This document shows, piece by piece, positions 22,965-35,589 of a DNA stretch of 64,000 bases. The DNA is from Atherix ibis. Taxonomy: Eukaryota; Arthropoda; Insecta; Diptera; Athericidae. The notes beneath the pieces are model-generated. The model saw nothing but the letters and a program-made list of their open reading frames with translations, was not told where the DNA came from and made no database searches. The stretch is taken from the NCBI GenBank assembly GCA_958298945.1, contig OY282605.1:10253811-10317810 (forward strand), read 5' to 3'. A program made the position numbers and the translations under genes. Position 1 is the stretch's first letter. Each line of letters begins with the position of its first letter.

Positions 22965-23313
22965 GATCATTTGTGTAAAAAATTGGAAACAAAAAATTTT
23001 ACTCAAACCAAAAAAGGATTTACTAGCAAATATATTATAATCCTTTGCATAATAGCCGCACTAATTTTTTTGACTCCTCAGCTATAGTTTTTTGCTTTAC
23101 CGAGAAAACATCCTCTTTTGATCTTAGAGGAGTTTATGGACTTTGATAAATGTAAATAGAAGGGGAAGGGGTGTGTGATGAACTATTGAAATTACCCTTT
23201 CCGACAAAAACTCTTTGATCGAGTTGTAGAGATCATCAAAAACTTTTTTGTCGAGTTGTAGAGATCATAAAAATTTAATAATATTTCTCTTAGGATTAAT
23301 ACTAATTTTTTCA
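22965..23313. other. AT-rich spacer with a short direct repeat
   Basis: CGAGTTGTAGAGATCAT occurs twice, at about 23219-23235 and 23254-23270. A nearby TTTCCGACAAAAACT resembles the word TTTTCGACAAAAACTTG in the family E array at 52.7 kb, so this may be a further scrap of that mariner. Otherwise nothing is recognised. Confidence 0.35.
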
Positions 23314-23315
23314 TA

Positions 23316-24602
23316 TAAGGTGTAGTAAAAAGAAATCCATTATTTTTGCATTAAATTGAAGGTTTTATTTAGCTTAGATAGAATGATATGATTTAGGTCA
23401 AATATGCACCGTTTTGTTCGATAATTTGTTGCTATTTTGGAGGTAATTTCATAATGCTTCTCTCATAGAAACCTCGTCCCTATTGGCAAAAAACTGGGAC
23501 AGTCGATTTTCACAATCTTCTCTTGAGGCGAATTTTTCACCTGCAAAATCATTCCTCATAGACAGGAAGAGGTGGTAATCACTTGGTGCCAGGTCCGGAC
23601 TATAAGATGGATGCATAAGAACATCCCAACCAAGGTCCCGGAACTCCTGGCGAGTCACTATCGATGTATGCGGCCTGGCGTTGTCCTGATGGAATACAAT
23701 TCCTCTCCTATTGGCCAAAGCTGGCCGCTTCTGGGCGATTGCTTCTTTCAGACGGTCCAATTATTGATACTATAGGTCCGAATTAGGAGTTCGGCCGTAG
23801 GGGAGCAGCTCATAGTAGATGAATCCCTGCCAGTCCCACCATATACACAGCAAAACCTTTCTGGCTGCCAATCCTGGCTTGTCCACCATTTGCGCCGGGT
23901 GACGGCGATTTGACCACGACCGTTGTCGCTTGACGTTGTCGTAAGTGACCCACTTTTCATCACCAGTAACCATCCGCTTCAGAAATGGATCGATATTGTT
24001 GCGATTCAGCAGCGATTCGCAGATGGAAATTCGGTCCATGCGGTTTTTTTGCGATAACTCGTGTGGCACCCATACATCGAGCTTCTTTTTGTATCCAGCC
24101 TTATTTAAGTGGTTCCAAACGGTTTTTTGTGCAATGTTTACCTTCTGGGCAATTGAAACGGTGCTTACGTGACGGTCGAACTCGACGATTTCCATTATTT
24201 TATCGACATTTTCGACAATTGGCCTTCCAGAGCGTGGTGCATCTTTGACATCAAAATTACCGGAACGGAATCGACGAAACCAAAATTTCGCATGATTGGC
24301 TGTTACAGTATCAGGACCATAAACACTCTTCACATTTTCAGCTGCCTGGCTTGCGTTTTCGCCTTTATCGAAGAAAAACTGTAAAATATGGCGCATTTTC
24401 TCTTTGTTGTTGTCCATCTTTGACGCGTGCTAAAAAATTACTGAGTCAAGTAATCACAAAACTGTATCAGAAACTTTTTTAGTACAAAATTTTGTCTTTC
24501 TAACGCCATCTAGTGCAACCCGATCGCCTTTTTAAAACGGGAGATACAGACTCCTAAATCCATATATTGGCAAAATAATGGATTACTTTTTACTACAACT
24601 TA
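23316..24602 (-). mobile_element. Mariner transposon, family C copy 1, with both TIRs
   Basis: The element is 1287 bp with TA at 23314-23315 and 24603-24604. The left end TAAGGTGTAGTAAAAAGAAA is mirrored by TACTTTTTACTACAACTTA on the right. The plus-strand copy at 45374 is homologous over nearly its whole length. Confidence 0.92.
23420..24417 (-). pseudogene. Mariner DD34D transposase (family C copy 1), two frameshifts
   Basis: Start MDNNKEKMRHILQFFFDKGE at 24417. The HTH pair (NASQAAENVKSVYGP; VSTVSIAQKVNIAQKTVWNH) is followed by LDVWVPHELSQKNRMDR and the first aspartate in VTGDEKWVTYDN. The frame continues to VLLCIWWDWQGFIYYELL and breaks near 23765. The second frame has FHQDNARPHTS and HPSYSPDLAPSDYHLFLSM, giving the remaining two aspartates at DD34D spacing. 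It breaks again near 23465, just before the C-terminal LQNSNKLSNKTVHI-type end, which lies out of frame. Length would be about 340 residues. It is inactive as read. Confidence 0.87.
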
Positions 24603-24604
24603 TA

Positions 24605-24985
24605 TATTATTTGAGTCAGAAATCAGTAAATCTTCTTTAAGATTGTCTATTTAATAATACCTTCGAATAATTTACTGTATATTATGTTAATTTTTGTTAT
24701 AAAATTATATAAATTTTGACATCAGCTATTGTTACATCAGAACAAACAGAAATCAATAACGTTTAAAATATTTTACAATCTTCAGTTTATCTATTGCAGT
24801 ATATACGTATACTATACTGGATATATGACAAATCAAGTTCAAACGTAAATGTAACACACAGCAGATTAGTGATATTTCCTAGTCAAAAGTGTAAATATTA
24901 CCTCATATATTACAGTTTCTGTATAGATTTTTATGATCCAATAAAGCCAATCCAGCCAATAAATGAATTATTTATGACCAATTGT
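24605..24985. other. AT-rich spacer
   Basis: A 66-codon plus-strand frame at 24794-24994 has no motif. No repeat relationship was seen. Confidence 0.4.
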
Positions 24986-24987
24986 AT

Positions 24988-25284
24988 CTATTGATATGAT
25001 GGCCAATAAAAACTCAAATTGACTAGAAATTTTATCACATCAAATCGTCCAGATTCCGCAATTTGCACATACTTATTCTCAACAATGAGACAATAACAAT
25101 TTAGTTGTGATCGAAATCCAGGACGAAATACGATGACAGTAGTTACAAGTATGATATAATATTTGATAAATTTCAACCTATTTCCGTATCCGATCTTATT
25201 GCAATCACATTTTCGATCTGAATAGGTGTTTATTGCAGAATAAGCTGTAAATGTTTCTAGTAAATTGTTAAACTGATTTTCCAT
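24988..25284 (-). CDS. Hypothetical 98-residue protein, low confidence
   Basis: ATG at 25284 (MENQFNNLLETFTAYSAINT) runs to TAG at 24988. Residues 40-56 (IKYYIILVTTVIVFRP) form a possible membrane segment, and CDCN plus NCYC add four cysteines. A frame of this length is expected about once by chance in 64 kb of such AT-rich DNA, so length alone is not evidence. No family is recognised, and it sits alone beside a mariner. Confidence 0.2.
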   Translation of the reverse strand: MENQFNNLLETFTAYSAINTYSDRKCDCNKIGYGNRLKFIKYYIILVTTVIVFRPGFRSQLNCYCLIVENKYVQIAESGRFDVIKFLVNLSFYWPSYQ

Positions 25285-25746
25285 TTTAATATTATCATCG
25301 TGATAAATATTTTATTGCCTCTAAATTCATATCGAAATTGTTTGTCATAATTTAACAGAGACATTTCACGTACTTTGTATTTAGGAAAGATAAATTCCAA
25401 TTTAATTGCCGATAATCGTATCGTATAATTTTGATGATGTATTTTTTTTCTTGTAAATATTTAGTGTTGGTTTTATTTATTTTAGAAAAAAAAAATCTGT
25501 ACAAAAATTTTAAATTTTCAAAAAAATTTACCATAAATAAAAAAATTATTTTTGTCTTTTATTTGGGACTTAATGAAAATATGGATTTTTTTATCTAAAA
25601 ATTATTAGATTCAAATTAAGATATTTTCTTCTAAAAATTATCCCTCAAAACTTTTTTGTTGAAAAATACATCTTTAGTAACATTAATACTGAAAGTAAAA
25701 AGAAAACTCAGACTATTTTGGAACAATTAAAGGGCACCTTGCTTAT

Positions 25747-25815
25747 GTAACTGGATGGATTCGAACTCAAGACCACTGCATACTAGATGCAGATATCCCA
25801 GTTCCTCTATAACAC
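25747..25815 (-). pseudogene. tRNA-like fossil (pseudo-tRNA or SINE head)
   Basis: On the minus strand TATAGAGGAACTGGGATAT resembles a tRNA A box and TGAGTTCGAATCC a B box. Between them CTGCA-TCTAGTA-TGCAG forms a perfect 5-bp anticodon-like stem with a 7-base loop. The T stem next to TTCGAAT is largely unpaired and the acceptor ends do not pair well. A working tRNA is therefore unlikely; a decayed tRNA or tRNA-derived SINE is the better reading. Confidence 0.5.
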
Positions 25816-25829
25816 TTTTTTTTGATAAT

Positions 25830-27300
25830 GTTGCATTTTACATGTCAATTGCATTCACTGTCATGTAACTCAAAATTTAATTTTGTTCTAGTATAAAATT
25901 TAAATTTTTCCTATATTTTTGCCTTAGATTAAAGAAGTACTGGATAGGCCTCTACACAAAAATTCTGTCCAAATTTTGTTGGCAATACATTCATAGAACG
26001 CACACACATGCAATACAACAGAAACGGCGTAAATCATTGGGGGCCAATTTAAAAGTTCAGTATGCGATTGAAGCGGTTCGTTTAAAACCATTTTTCATGT
26101 GTGATATCATTTACACATGCACGTATGCGTAAAGAAGCAGATTTTTTAATATTGCGGGTCTTGTTTGATGGAATTAGTTTTGTAAATATGCAATAAAACA
26201 CAGTATTCTATTTTTAAATATTTATTTATTTATTATGTATTTTCATTTTATTTATTTCACTGTATATTATTTATTAAAACAGAATTTTTAATGTGGGGAA
26301 TAGTATATAAAAATATGAATTGTAAGTAATTTGATTATATGAAAGCAATTATGTACACATTAAGATGTTAATCGTATACAATATTAAAGAAAATGCTTTA
26401 AAACTAAATTACAAAATGAAAGATTTAATGTACTTAAAATAATTAATAACTTATATTCTAAAAAAAATGAAAACAATATTATTTAGTAAATGCATTATAA
26501 TATGGTCTAATAGAGCAATCAAAACAAATTTATTTTAATAATAAGCTTGCCGAAAAATAAACTTTATTTATTATAACACAATGAAAACAGCAATGAAAAA
26601 TTAGACAGAAAAATTCGGTCCCTTAAACTTTCTTACACACACATTATATACACCGGCACTGTACTATTTTATGGTAAACATTGAACTGTCAACATCGGAT
26701 TCACAAATGACAAAGCTAACCCCCCCCCCCAGTCTCCACTTTTATGGAGAATTAAAGTTTTCAAACTCTCCGAAAGTCTACAAAATTGCGGCGGTTTATA
26801 TTTGATTGATATTTACGAAATGTATAATAAACCAAAAATAGAATCCCATTTCGTATCAAAAGATTGTACAAAAAATAAAAATGACCTATCGTTGTAGTTA
26901 AATTGTATTTTTGTTTCCAGTAAGTGAATTAAAATAAATATAAATTATGCTTTTGCAATTAAATAAATTTCCATCACGACACATAGATGGCAGTGGATGT
27001 CATGTCTACATAAAAAATTTTTGACAGTCATATCCCCCTAGTAAATATTTGTACACAAAATTGCGTATATTGTCTTTAAAAGTGCTTATGGAAATGAAAA
27101 CTTCTTTCAATTAATTTATAATTTGTTTTCTAAATTTAAAAAAAAAAATATACAAAGCCATTAGAAGATAAGATATACTCACGGAAAATTTATGACGAAT
27201 TTCATGTCATCCTTAAATAAATATTAAATCCATTAACTTCATATCTCTTCTAACGTCATTTCCAAATAGATATTAATACAGAAAATTCTGAAATATTCAC
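25830..27300. other. AT-rich intergenic DNA
   Basis: Contains a C11 tract at about 26720-26730 and long A/T runs. No gene, transposon or RNA is recognised. Confidence 0.5.
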
Positions 27301-27309
27301 TTTCATAGT

Positions 27310-27960
27310 TGGTGTACCTCGAGGTGGCTTTTTTGTCCACTCTTTCACCTTGGATATCTGAACTAATTCCATAAATTTAACAGCATCCTATGCGGGCGAT
27401 ACCACTATTCTTGCATACCACTCCAATATCCAAATAGACTCCATCCCATATCAAAAATCGCCAAGACTCGTTTAAGAGATGGAGAATGAAGGTAAATAAG
27501 CAAAAAAGTGTTCATGTTACCTTTACCCTCTGAAAAGATCACCGGATCAAGATATACCTTAATGAAAACATTATTCCATTAAACTGCAAAGTACGCTATC
27601 TGGGACTAAATGTAGACAAACGAATTACTTGGAAAAATCTAGACGTTACATAACAATTTTAAAACCAATTTGGACATACGGAATTGAAACTAAGTATTCC
27701 AATTCCTCTTTAATAAAATCCCTTCAATCAATTGTTCTCTTTGTTTATGTGTTTCTCGTTATAAAAAGTTTCATATCCGATTATTCTACCCCTCTTTTCT
27801 GTTACTTTGACTCATCGGCGTCTAAAGAGAAATTGGCTAAGAAATTTCTTGAGGCGTTAACATGACTGGTTAGATAGAGAAACGCCAATGGGTGTTTACT
27901 CTCACATGTCCCTCTGCTTGTTACGGTGTTTATGTAGTTGTACTACATTTCTATTAATAT
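27310..27960 (+). pseudogene. Jockey-type RT relic with 3' end
   Basis: The translation follows a jockey RT in order: GVPRGGFF (GVPQG motif, 27312), SYAGDTTILAYHSN (the catalytic YADD now YAGD, about 27390), KVRYLGLNVDKRITWKN (27590-27640), LKPIWTYGIE (27660-27690) and the tail RRLKRNWLRNFLRR (about 27820). It continues into a 3' region resembling that of the 14.5-kb element (ATGGGTGTTT, TAGTTGTA). It is truncated at the 5' side and full of frameshifts. Confidence 0.75.
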
Positions 27961-27964
27961 TTGT

Positions 27965-28305
27965 ACTAAAATATACTTAAGTGCCACGATAATCTAGATT
28001 TGCACTCCAGACCGCGAGTGGAAAAAACTATAAATAAATTATTGATTGGAGGACCAAAAGGAATTTATGCTATCTTTTTTGGTAAATTTAAAAAGAAAGG
28101 GGGAGGAAATAGATATAAAATAGATCAATTTTGTCCTTAGTTTTCTTAAAAGTCATTTCTTAAAAAAATTTGTACTCAAATTTATATTCTTATTTTTGCA
28201 AAACCAAAAGCCACCTCGGCTATGTTACTAAAATTAAAAACATCCCCATAACGTAAAAGTATTTTTAGGCAAGAAACTGGAGGAAATTTATTGAAAGAAA
28301 CTTTT
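27965..28305. other. AT-rich spacer between two jockey tails
   Basis: No feature recognised. It separates two jockey 3' ends that point towards each other. Confidence 0.45.
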
Positions 28306-28309
28306 TATA

Positions 28310-28960
28310 ACGAGACAGAGTAACATCAAGAACAAGAGGGACTCACGGTGGATAGCAGTATTGCGAACATAAAAGCAATTGTCAAAAATTGTATGGGGTA
28401 ATTTTAATTGAAGAGATTAGATTCGATGAAAATTGGAATGCTTAATAAGATCCCAGAGTTCTAGTCCATAAGTCCAGATTGGTTTTAGTAGAGCATTCTA
28501 TAAAAGTGCTTTATTGTCTATAGTAAGTTTAGCATGTTTATGTACATAGAAGTCGAAATATATACAGGGTATTTTTACTCTTTTAACGTTTTAGCACGTT
28601 TATCTACATAGAAGTAAAGGTATATACGGGGACATCGTTCATGGCGGAAGGTAAAAGTTACGTGGGTAGATTTATGGTAATTTACTTTAATTCTCCATTT
28701 GGTAAATGAATTCTGGAAGGTTTTGAGTTGGGTTTAGATAATTTCGAAAGCATATTGGGCATTTTTACTAGATCAATAAATATTTTAGAGGATGGGTCCA
28801 AGTAAACTTCCCTGTGGTACACCAGTAAAATCGGAGACTTATTAGAGTGATTTACTTGAAAGTCTCTGTTATAAAGAAATGCTTTTAGAACTAAGAAAAA
28901 GGTGCAAGTAAGGATTCTCTTGAATTTCCAGAGTAAACCCGGGTGAAAATTGCTTCCAAA
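28310..28960 (-). pseudogene. Jockey-type RT relic, internally deleted
   Basis: On the minus strand the pieces are HPGLLWKFKRILTCTFFLVL (about 28955-28895), GVPQG-like VYHREVYLDPSS (about 28820-28790), TQLKTFQNSFTKWRIKVNYH (about 28740-28680) with HVTFTFR, and the IWTYGLELWD-type segment (28495-28430). The last aligns at DNA level with 14840-14930. The segment carrying YADD is deleted. It converges tail to tail with the relic at 27310-27960. Confidence 0.7.
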
Positions 28961-28964
28961 GTAA

Positions 28965-31628
28965 AATTATTTTTTAGATAAATTTTAACAAAAAATCTTT
29001 TTATTTCTTCAAAATATCTCACGTTTTCCTTTCAAAAGTTTCAAGCAGCTTTTTTTACTGATAATATGATAATTGTATTTTTTTACTATACCTTTTCCAT
29101 TTTAAAAAAAACAAAAGCCTTTTATCCATTAAAAGAAAAAGAATTTTTCCTAAGACATTTAATTTATAAAGATTATAATTTGAAATTTCATTAAAAAAAT
29201 AATCCAAGGATATATGCAATATTAAATATTTATTTTTGTATATATTTTTAATGACAGACTTTTTCAGAAAATAAAACTAAATTAAGATGACTTAATATGA
29301 TTGCTCAGTTCTTGGATTATCCTTGAAAATTTGGATAATTTTTTTCTGCTCAAAGAGGTTTTCGGCAATTAAAAGTAAATGCAAAAATTAATATTTAATT
29401 ATAATAAAAATGTTGGTTCAAGGACTTTTATAAAATATTGATAAAACATTGAAAAATATTTGTATTTTTAAGTAAACCAAGCTGCAAAGATTTACAAAAG
29501 ATATATGGAGCATATTCTGGTATATTTTTTTAATTTAAAATGGCCATGAATTTTTTTAAGACTTCATTTCAATTTGATTAAAAGGCGAAATCCTTGATTT
29601 TTTGTTGAATAAATATTTTTTTTGAAATTTTGGTAAACATTTATTGCCAAATATTTTATGATAAATTAAAATCTTGGATTTACCCTTTTATAAATTGCTG
29701 TAATCCTGTAAAAAAAATATAATTTTACACTAACAAACAGAATTTTACATATTTTTTTTATTATTTTAAAAAACACATTTTTAGTGAATAGTTTTTTTTA
29801 TCCAAAAAAACATCCCTTAGAGACTAAGCTAATAAATAGTTACCATATTCCGAAGATAATTGCTCTAACGAACCATAAAAATACTCTAATTAAGTAACTT
29901 GAATTCGAATTTAAATCCAAATTAAATTTCCGACAATCTGAATTTGCATAGAAAATCACGAATTATAATGGAAGAAAATCTTTGTCTCAGATATTGGATA
30001 GTGTAGGATTTAAGAGGTAATCTATTCGTGCTGGTAAACATTCATAATAATTACTTATCTTGAAGCGTGTAGGAGGCATTTGGATCAGGAAAGAATATTA
30101 ATGAGAGCTAAAAGGGCATATGACTGACTAGGAAGCCTTTTAGAGTAGTAGACTGGCAGGTAATGATCGGCGTTACTATCAGACCTCAATAGACCTACCG
30201 ACAAACTAACGAAAAATTGAGTGTATGTAATTTTTTATTGGACAGTATCCGCATGGTTGGTTGGTGTACTAAATAAATGTGGAGTCCATGAACTGAACAA
30301 TTTAGTAAAGATTTGCTTGTTCGAATGTAGCCGCCTTTCTTCTCGACTTCATTAAATCATGAACTCTGGTCAGAAAACTACGTAGGCTTTGGAGAAAATG
30401 ATCTTCGACCATAACCACACTTATCAACTGTGTTCAGTGCACTTCTATTTATAATGTACATAAATGTGCATTATTTGAAATATTATTGCTTTGGCAGCTA
30501 GGCTTCCATAAGGTTAATGGGAGTCAATAAGCTTCCCGATGGCTAGTTATGAATACAAATCTTGATGAGATACAGTCGACTATTACCATTTATTTACGCT
30601 ACAATAAGTTATTAATATTAATTCTTCCGTCATTTCTACTATTTGATTTTATTAATAAATACGAGTATATAAGAATTTTGATTTAATTTTTATTCGGGCG
30701 CAAAGGAATTTTTTAAGGATAAAATATTTTAAGATTTTGAAGAAAATTCAGTTTTGCATCTATAAAAAGATATAATTGAAAATTGAAAGAAAAATGATTT
30801 AAATATTTTAGACACAAATCATTTTAAAAATATTATAAAGAGTTTTTATTTCTTATCAATAAAAAAAAAATCGGTTCGAGAATTTTATTAAAAATATATA
30901 ACAAAATATCTAAAATACAAATATTTATATTCACAAAATACTATCCTTTTCTTAAGAAAATTGATGGAAATCCTTCAAAATGTACAATACTATCCCATCT
31001 CAAAAATGAAATTTATGAAAAAATTTGCAAAAGAAAATGGAAGATTTTTTCTTGCATGATTGATGAATTCAGTCCATTAGTTTTGATTTGTTTATTATTA
31101 ATGAAAGCACAGAACCATTGATAATATCCGCAACAACAAAATAAATAAAAGAAAAAGAAATTATATTTGTAATAATGAAAGCTTTTGATTTATTTTTGGG
31201 TCGATATATTAATATTATTTTTTCCTTTTCAATATAATGTTACATCACTAAAAGCTTCATATTGTATATAGTCCCCATTTAATACAAACTAAATAAACAA
31301 TCCGATTTTTGAGTGCTCTGATGAATTTTCAACATATCCTCAATAGTCTATAAAGAATAAAAGGAAACTTTTTTTTTTTTATAAATGCTCATAAAAGTAC
31401 AAACTGTCATTGAAATAAAGGATGAGAAAAAAATTGTTTGATCAATCTAGAAGGGCTGTAATGATTTATTATTTAGCTGATAGCTTTCAAATCATGAATA
31501 AGATAATAAAATATTATAGAATTACAAGGATTTGTAGTGAATTTGTTTAGATTTTCTATTTTAATCGAGGGTATTTATTTGAATTTTTGTTATTTTTTTT
31601 TCTAATTATATTTTTTTTATAGGTTTTA
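28965..31628. other. AT-rich DNA with one less AT-rich island
   Basis: Mostly A/T tracts. The island at about 30000-30610 has a more balanced composition, but its frames are short and I could match it to nothing. It could be unique host sequence such as regulatory DNA. Confidence 0.4.
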
Positions 31629-31632
31629 TATA

Positions 31633-32793
31633 CGAGGTCTGCTTAAAAAGTTCGGCCATTTTGAATATTCTGTTAATTTTTGACAGCTGCTTTGCTTGCA
31701 CGTGTTTTGGCTGGTCTTCGATTTTTGCCCATTCCAAAAAATAGATCAAAGAATCTGTATCAAATTTTGTTTGAAAAACAAAATTTATTGCGCGGACGCA
31801 TTCCGAATGTTGACTGTGGCATATGGTGGAGCTATCTTGGACCGAAGCAATGTTTATCGGTGGTACAAAATGATCTCAGAAGGCTGAGAAGATGTAAACG
31901 GCGAAAAGCGTTCCGGACGCCCGAGCACGGCAACAACAGACGAAAACATTGATGAAGTGAAGAATATAGTATTGGCCAATTGTTGAATCACCGTTAGAGA
32001 AGTTGCTGAAGACTTGTGTCATTCGATTTTTACCAATAATTTGGTCGTGAGACGGGTCGCCGCGAAATTCGTACCAAAATTGCTCAATAGTATTAACATT
32101 GCTAAGGCGCTGTTGGACTCTGTCCGCGATGACCCAAATTTGCTCCAGAGGGTTATAACTAGGACGAATCATGGGTTTATGGTTATGACATGGAAACCAA
32201 TGCTCAATCATTCCAATGAAAGCTGCCGCACGAGCCAAGACCGAAAAAAGCGCCAAGTGCGGTCCAATGTAAAGGATTTGCTTACAATTGTCTTCAAATG
32301 CAGGGGCGTGGTGCATCATGAGTTCTTGCCACAGGGTAGAACGGTCAATAAGGAATATTACCTGCAAGTTATGCGCAAGAAACGCCCAAATTTTTGGAAG
32401 AACAAAAATTGGCTTTTGCACCATGATAACGCCCCTGCTCACGCATCGTTGCTTGTGGGCAAATTTTTGGCCAAAAACAACACACTAATAATGACGCAGC
32501 CACCGTATTCCCAAATCTGCCCCCCTGTAAATTTTTCTTATTTCCGAAACTGAAGAGCTCCATAAAAAGACGATTCTATGCTACTATTGAGGAGATAAAG
32601 ACGGCATCGAAGGAGGAGCTCAACAAGATCACAAAAAAATATTTTTTGAAGTGCTTCGAGGATTGGAACAAACGTTGGCATAATATCTGGTGGGGATTAC
32701 TTTGAAGGGGACAAAATAGAAATTCATGAATAAATAAATAATTTTTGAAAAAAAAAACCACAAAATTCACGATACTTTTTGAACAGAACTCGT
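31633..32793 (+). mobile_element. Mariner, family D copy 1
   Basis: Left end CGAGGTCTGCTTAAAAAG follows TA (31631-31632). The right end is TACTTTTTGAACAGAACTCG, where the outer TA has become TG. The 5' leader is about 85 bp shorter than in the copy at 55951, so part of the untranslated region is deleted. Confidence 0.85.
31741..32731 (+). pseudogene. Mariner transposase (family D copy 1), multiply broken
   Basis: The normal ATG is ATA here (31741). The N-terminus reads DQRICIKFCLKNKIYCADAF, SNVYRWYKMISEG, then breaks. Later pieces are VRRVAAKFVPKLLN, LLDSVRDDPNLLQRVIT, DESWVYGYD (first aspartate, other frame), GVVHHEFLPQGRTVNKEYYL, and NWLLHHDNAPAHASLL (second aspartate, about 32411-32450). 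The third block, normally PPYSPDLAPCDFFLF, is changed by an indel and a D-to-N change (PPVNFSYF). About 40 codons between HTH motifs are missing or scrambled. It is inactive. Confidence 0.82.
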
Positions 32794-32794
32794 G

Positions 32795-32997
32795 TTTTTG
32801 CAAATTTTGACTATGAGGAGTTGCAGCAAACTTATTATGCTGACTTCACTGAAATTGATCTGGCAACATCGCAAATATCCTCTTCACATCGCTTATTAGT
32901 CGATCCCTTCAATACGTGCACTACATATTTTAACTTTATTCCTGATAATTACTGGACTTTTTCAAGGATCATAGGTGAAGTTATATTAGTAAAGTGA
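32795..32997 (+). other. Open frame following a mariner, possible exon
   Basis: Outside the transposon the frame NFDYEELQQTYYADFTEIDL continues to LVK and TAA/TGA near 32997, reading like a protein (FNFIPDNYWTFSRIIG). A donor-like AAA|GTGAGT lies at about 32992. Its apparent ATG at 32779 is inside the mariner TIR and so is not the real start. No family is recognised. Confidence 0.22.
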
Positions 32998-33179
32998 GTT
33001 ACGAAAAACGAAATAGCAAAATTTGGAGAAACGATGTGCCATTAAATTTTGTAATGAATTGGAAAGTTTGCATTATAAAAATTTAAGCGATATAAATTTT
33101 TTTCGAAAGGCGGGTTAGAAGTGCGGAGCGGATAATAAAGATTGCTTAAGAAAGCTGTCAAGAACGAAATTATATTCAA

Positions 33180-33890
33180 GTATGAAACCAGTAAGTGCTC
33201 TTATGAGATTAGACATTTTAGAATAATCTGCTGAGCAAGAATTTTATAAAAAAAACTCCTTGAAAGACTCAGAAAAGGAGTTCTTCTGGTCTGATTAGAT
33301 ATGACACATTTACTGTACCCCCCACAACAACGACACTTGTCATATGTTATCTTTATCAATGAGTGTTTATCACAAAAAAGTATTACTATGGGTATCCATC
33401 GATATAAAACCCCACCCCCCCACGAAACCTGTTTTTTAATGGTATACATTTTTTTTTGGTGGATGAAAAAATAGTGATAGATAAATTTTGCTCAGAGAGA
33501 GACCTTCAACATCGAAACTGATAAAAATTTAGACCTCCATCTTATTTACAAAGGGTCAGAAAAGTATTTTTTTTTTGTGCCATGTCAGATTTTGCAGATA
33601 CTTGGATAATCCACCCTGATAATGCCATCTTCATGAGCGAGTTTTTATTGGAAAAAGAGACTTTTTTTGTTCCCCAAGATTAAACACTACTTGATAGTGA
33701 GTTATTTTGTAACTATTGAGAATAGCCAAAGGAGTGTAACCAAGAATTTCCGTTGAAACCTTCCAACAATAATTCAAGAAATGGAAAAAAACACTTCCTG
33801 TAATGTATAGCTGCCCAAGTAAACTACCCAAGAAGAGAAAAATATTGATATAAAAAAATAAAATAAATTTCTTGCAAAAAAAAAAATCAG
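33180..33890 (+). pseudogene. Mariner family E relic, rearranged
   Basis: A first piece at 33240-33300 (LKDSEKEFFWSD) matches the 236-bp unit of the array at 52.7 kb. A second piece starts at about 33490 with DNA for RPSTSKTDKN and runs into KGSEKYFFF. It reaches HPDNAIFMSEFLLEKETFFV (about 33618-33680), carrying the second catalytic aspartate, and VPQD. The order of the pieces implies an internal duplication or two nested fragments. No TIR is certain. Confidence 0.6.
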
Positions 33891-33894
33891 TAAA

Positions 33895-35535
33895 TTTTCA
33901 TTGAAAAAAAATGGTGTATATTAATTTTTGTATATTTAATTTTAATTTGCTGAAAATCTATCTCTTGTTCAAAGAATATTCCTTTTTGCCGAACCCTTAT
34001 CGTCAAAGTCTAGAAACTTTCTGGAACTTGTCAAATCTCAAGTTGCTAATATATCCTATATCAAAGAATCTCGACTATATTTTTAAAAACCGACCAACTA
34101 TTTTTTTAATAAACTTTTAAGAAAGAAAGTCCTTAAACATAAATTCATTAATAGTAAAAGAAAATGTTCGTTAGTTCCCAGAAATATTAGAATTATATGC
34201 ACCTACGATGAATTCTTCTAATGGATTTTTTTTGGGGTTATGAAAATAAATATTATTAAGACCATGTGAACTCGGTTAACACTATATTAAATTTTAAGGA
34301 TATTTTTAAGTTTTAACATAGACAATTTAGATAACTCAAGCTTATATTTCTGTATACTCGAAATAATTTAGATTCATAAAATAGGTCAGTTATTTGAAAA
34401 TCCAAATGACGGATCAGCCATACTATGGCTTTCATTGGCCATTTACGAAATTGAATTTAATGAAAGAAAAAATATATTGTGCTAATGTCCTTAAAATTTT
34501 GATTATTTAAAAAAAGAAGAAAAACAAATAAAAAACAGTATGAATAATAATATTAGAATCTATTTAAATGTCTTTTCAATAATATCAGTTTAGTTTGGGA
34601 GGAAGAAAATAATTTCTTAAATGGAAAATTTTATAAAAACGGAAACAAAATACGGGCCAGTATTTATTTTTGGTTTGCTGTCAAACCAAGGATACTGGGA
34701 AGATTTCTGTCAATCGAAAAGGACAGAAAAGTAATAAATAAATTTTTTATTTACTAATTTTATGGGAGTCTGTCATTCTATTACTTTGTTTTTTATTATT
34801 ATTATTATTATTTTTATCATTATTCTGGGTATTTTTTTTTTTTTTGAAGATATATCTTAGAGCTTTTTTTATGCCAAACCCTCTTTATTCATCAATTTTA
34901 GCTGATTGTTTACTTTTGAATGGATAAGCAGGAAGAATAAAGTATACGGAATTTTGTTAAGGGATTCCCATTAGGCGTATCCAGAATCATTTTGATTTAT
35001 TGTTATTGTTAGTAAAAACCTTATAAATTATTCAAACTGAATTCTAATATCTCGTAAAATATTGATTACGATGAGCACGTTCAATGGTATTTTCGGGTTT
35101 CTATCGACTAAAGATATACTTGCGATATTTTCTCGTTTTCTTTACAGAATATATTTTTTTTTTGTTGGTGTATATTAAGTATTATTATTGGAAAAAGCTA
35201 TAGAATAATTTGAAATTGAAAAAAAGGACTACTTTCTTTAAAGTAAGCAATTTGCAAAATACGTTCTATTAAAAAAATATACCCGAAAATTTATTATTAT
35301 AAATATAAAGTTTTCTAAAATTGTAATGAAAGATTTCTAGTTTTTCCTGTAAATCGTACTATTACAAGACTTCCGTACATGCATACTATTGCCTTTAAGA
35401 AAATATCCTTCATACAAAATTATTTGATAGTTTATCTTAAAAATTATATAGAAAGTGTTGCCTCATTTTCATAACGTTATAATTTCATTAATAATTTTGT
35501 TCTAGTCACTGTTATTTCTATGATTATTTTGTCTA
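33895..35535. other. AT-rich intergenic DNA with an ATT microsatellite
   Basis: An (ATT)n-type run lies at about 34793-34820. Otherwise A/T-rich DNA without supported features. Confidence 0.5.
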
Positions 35536-35589
35536 AATGAATTATTTTATTCTTCACCATCTACTATCCCTTATGGTGTCACATCCCAG

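Noticed and set aside
25747..25815. Functional tRNA gene
   Set aside because: T stem and acceptor stem do not pair, and the base before the presumed anticodon is not the invariant U.
26715..26735. Poly-C tract as a regulatory site
   Set aside because: An isolated homopolymer with no associated promoter or gene.
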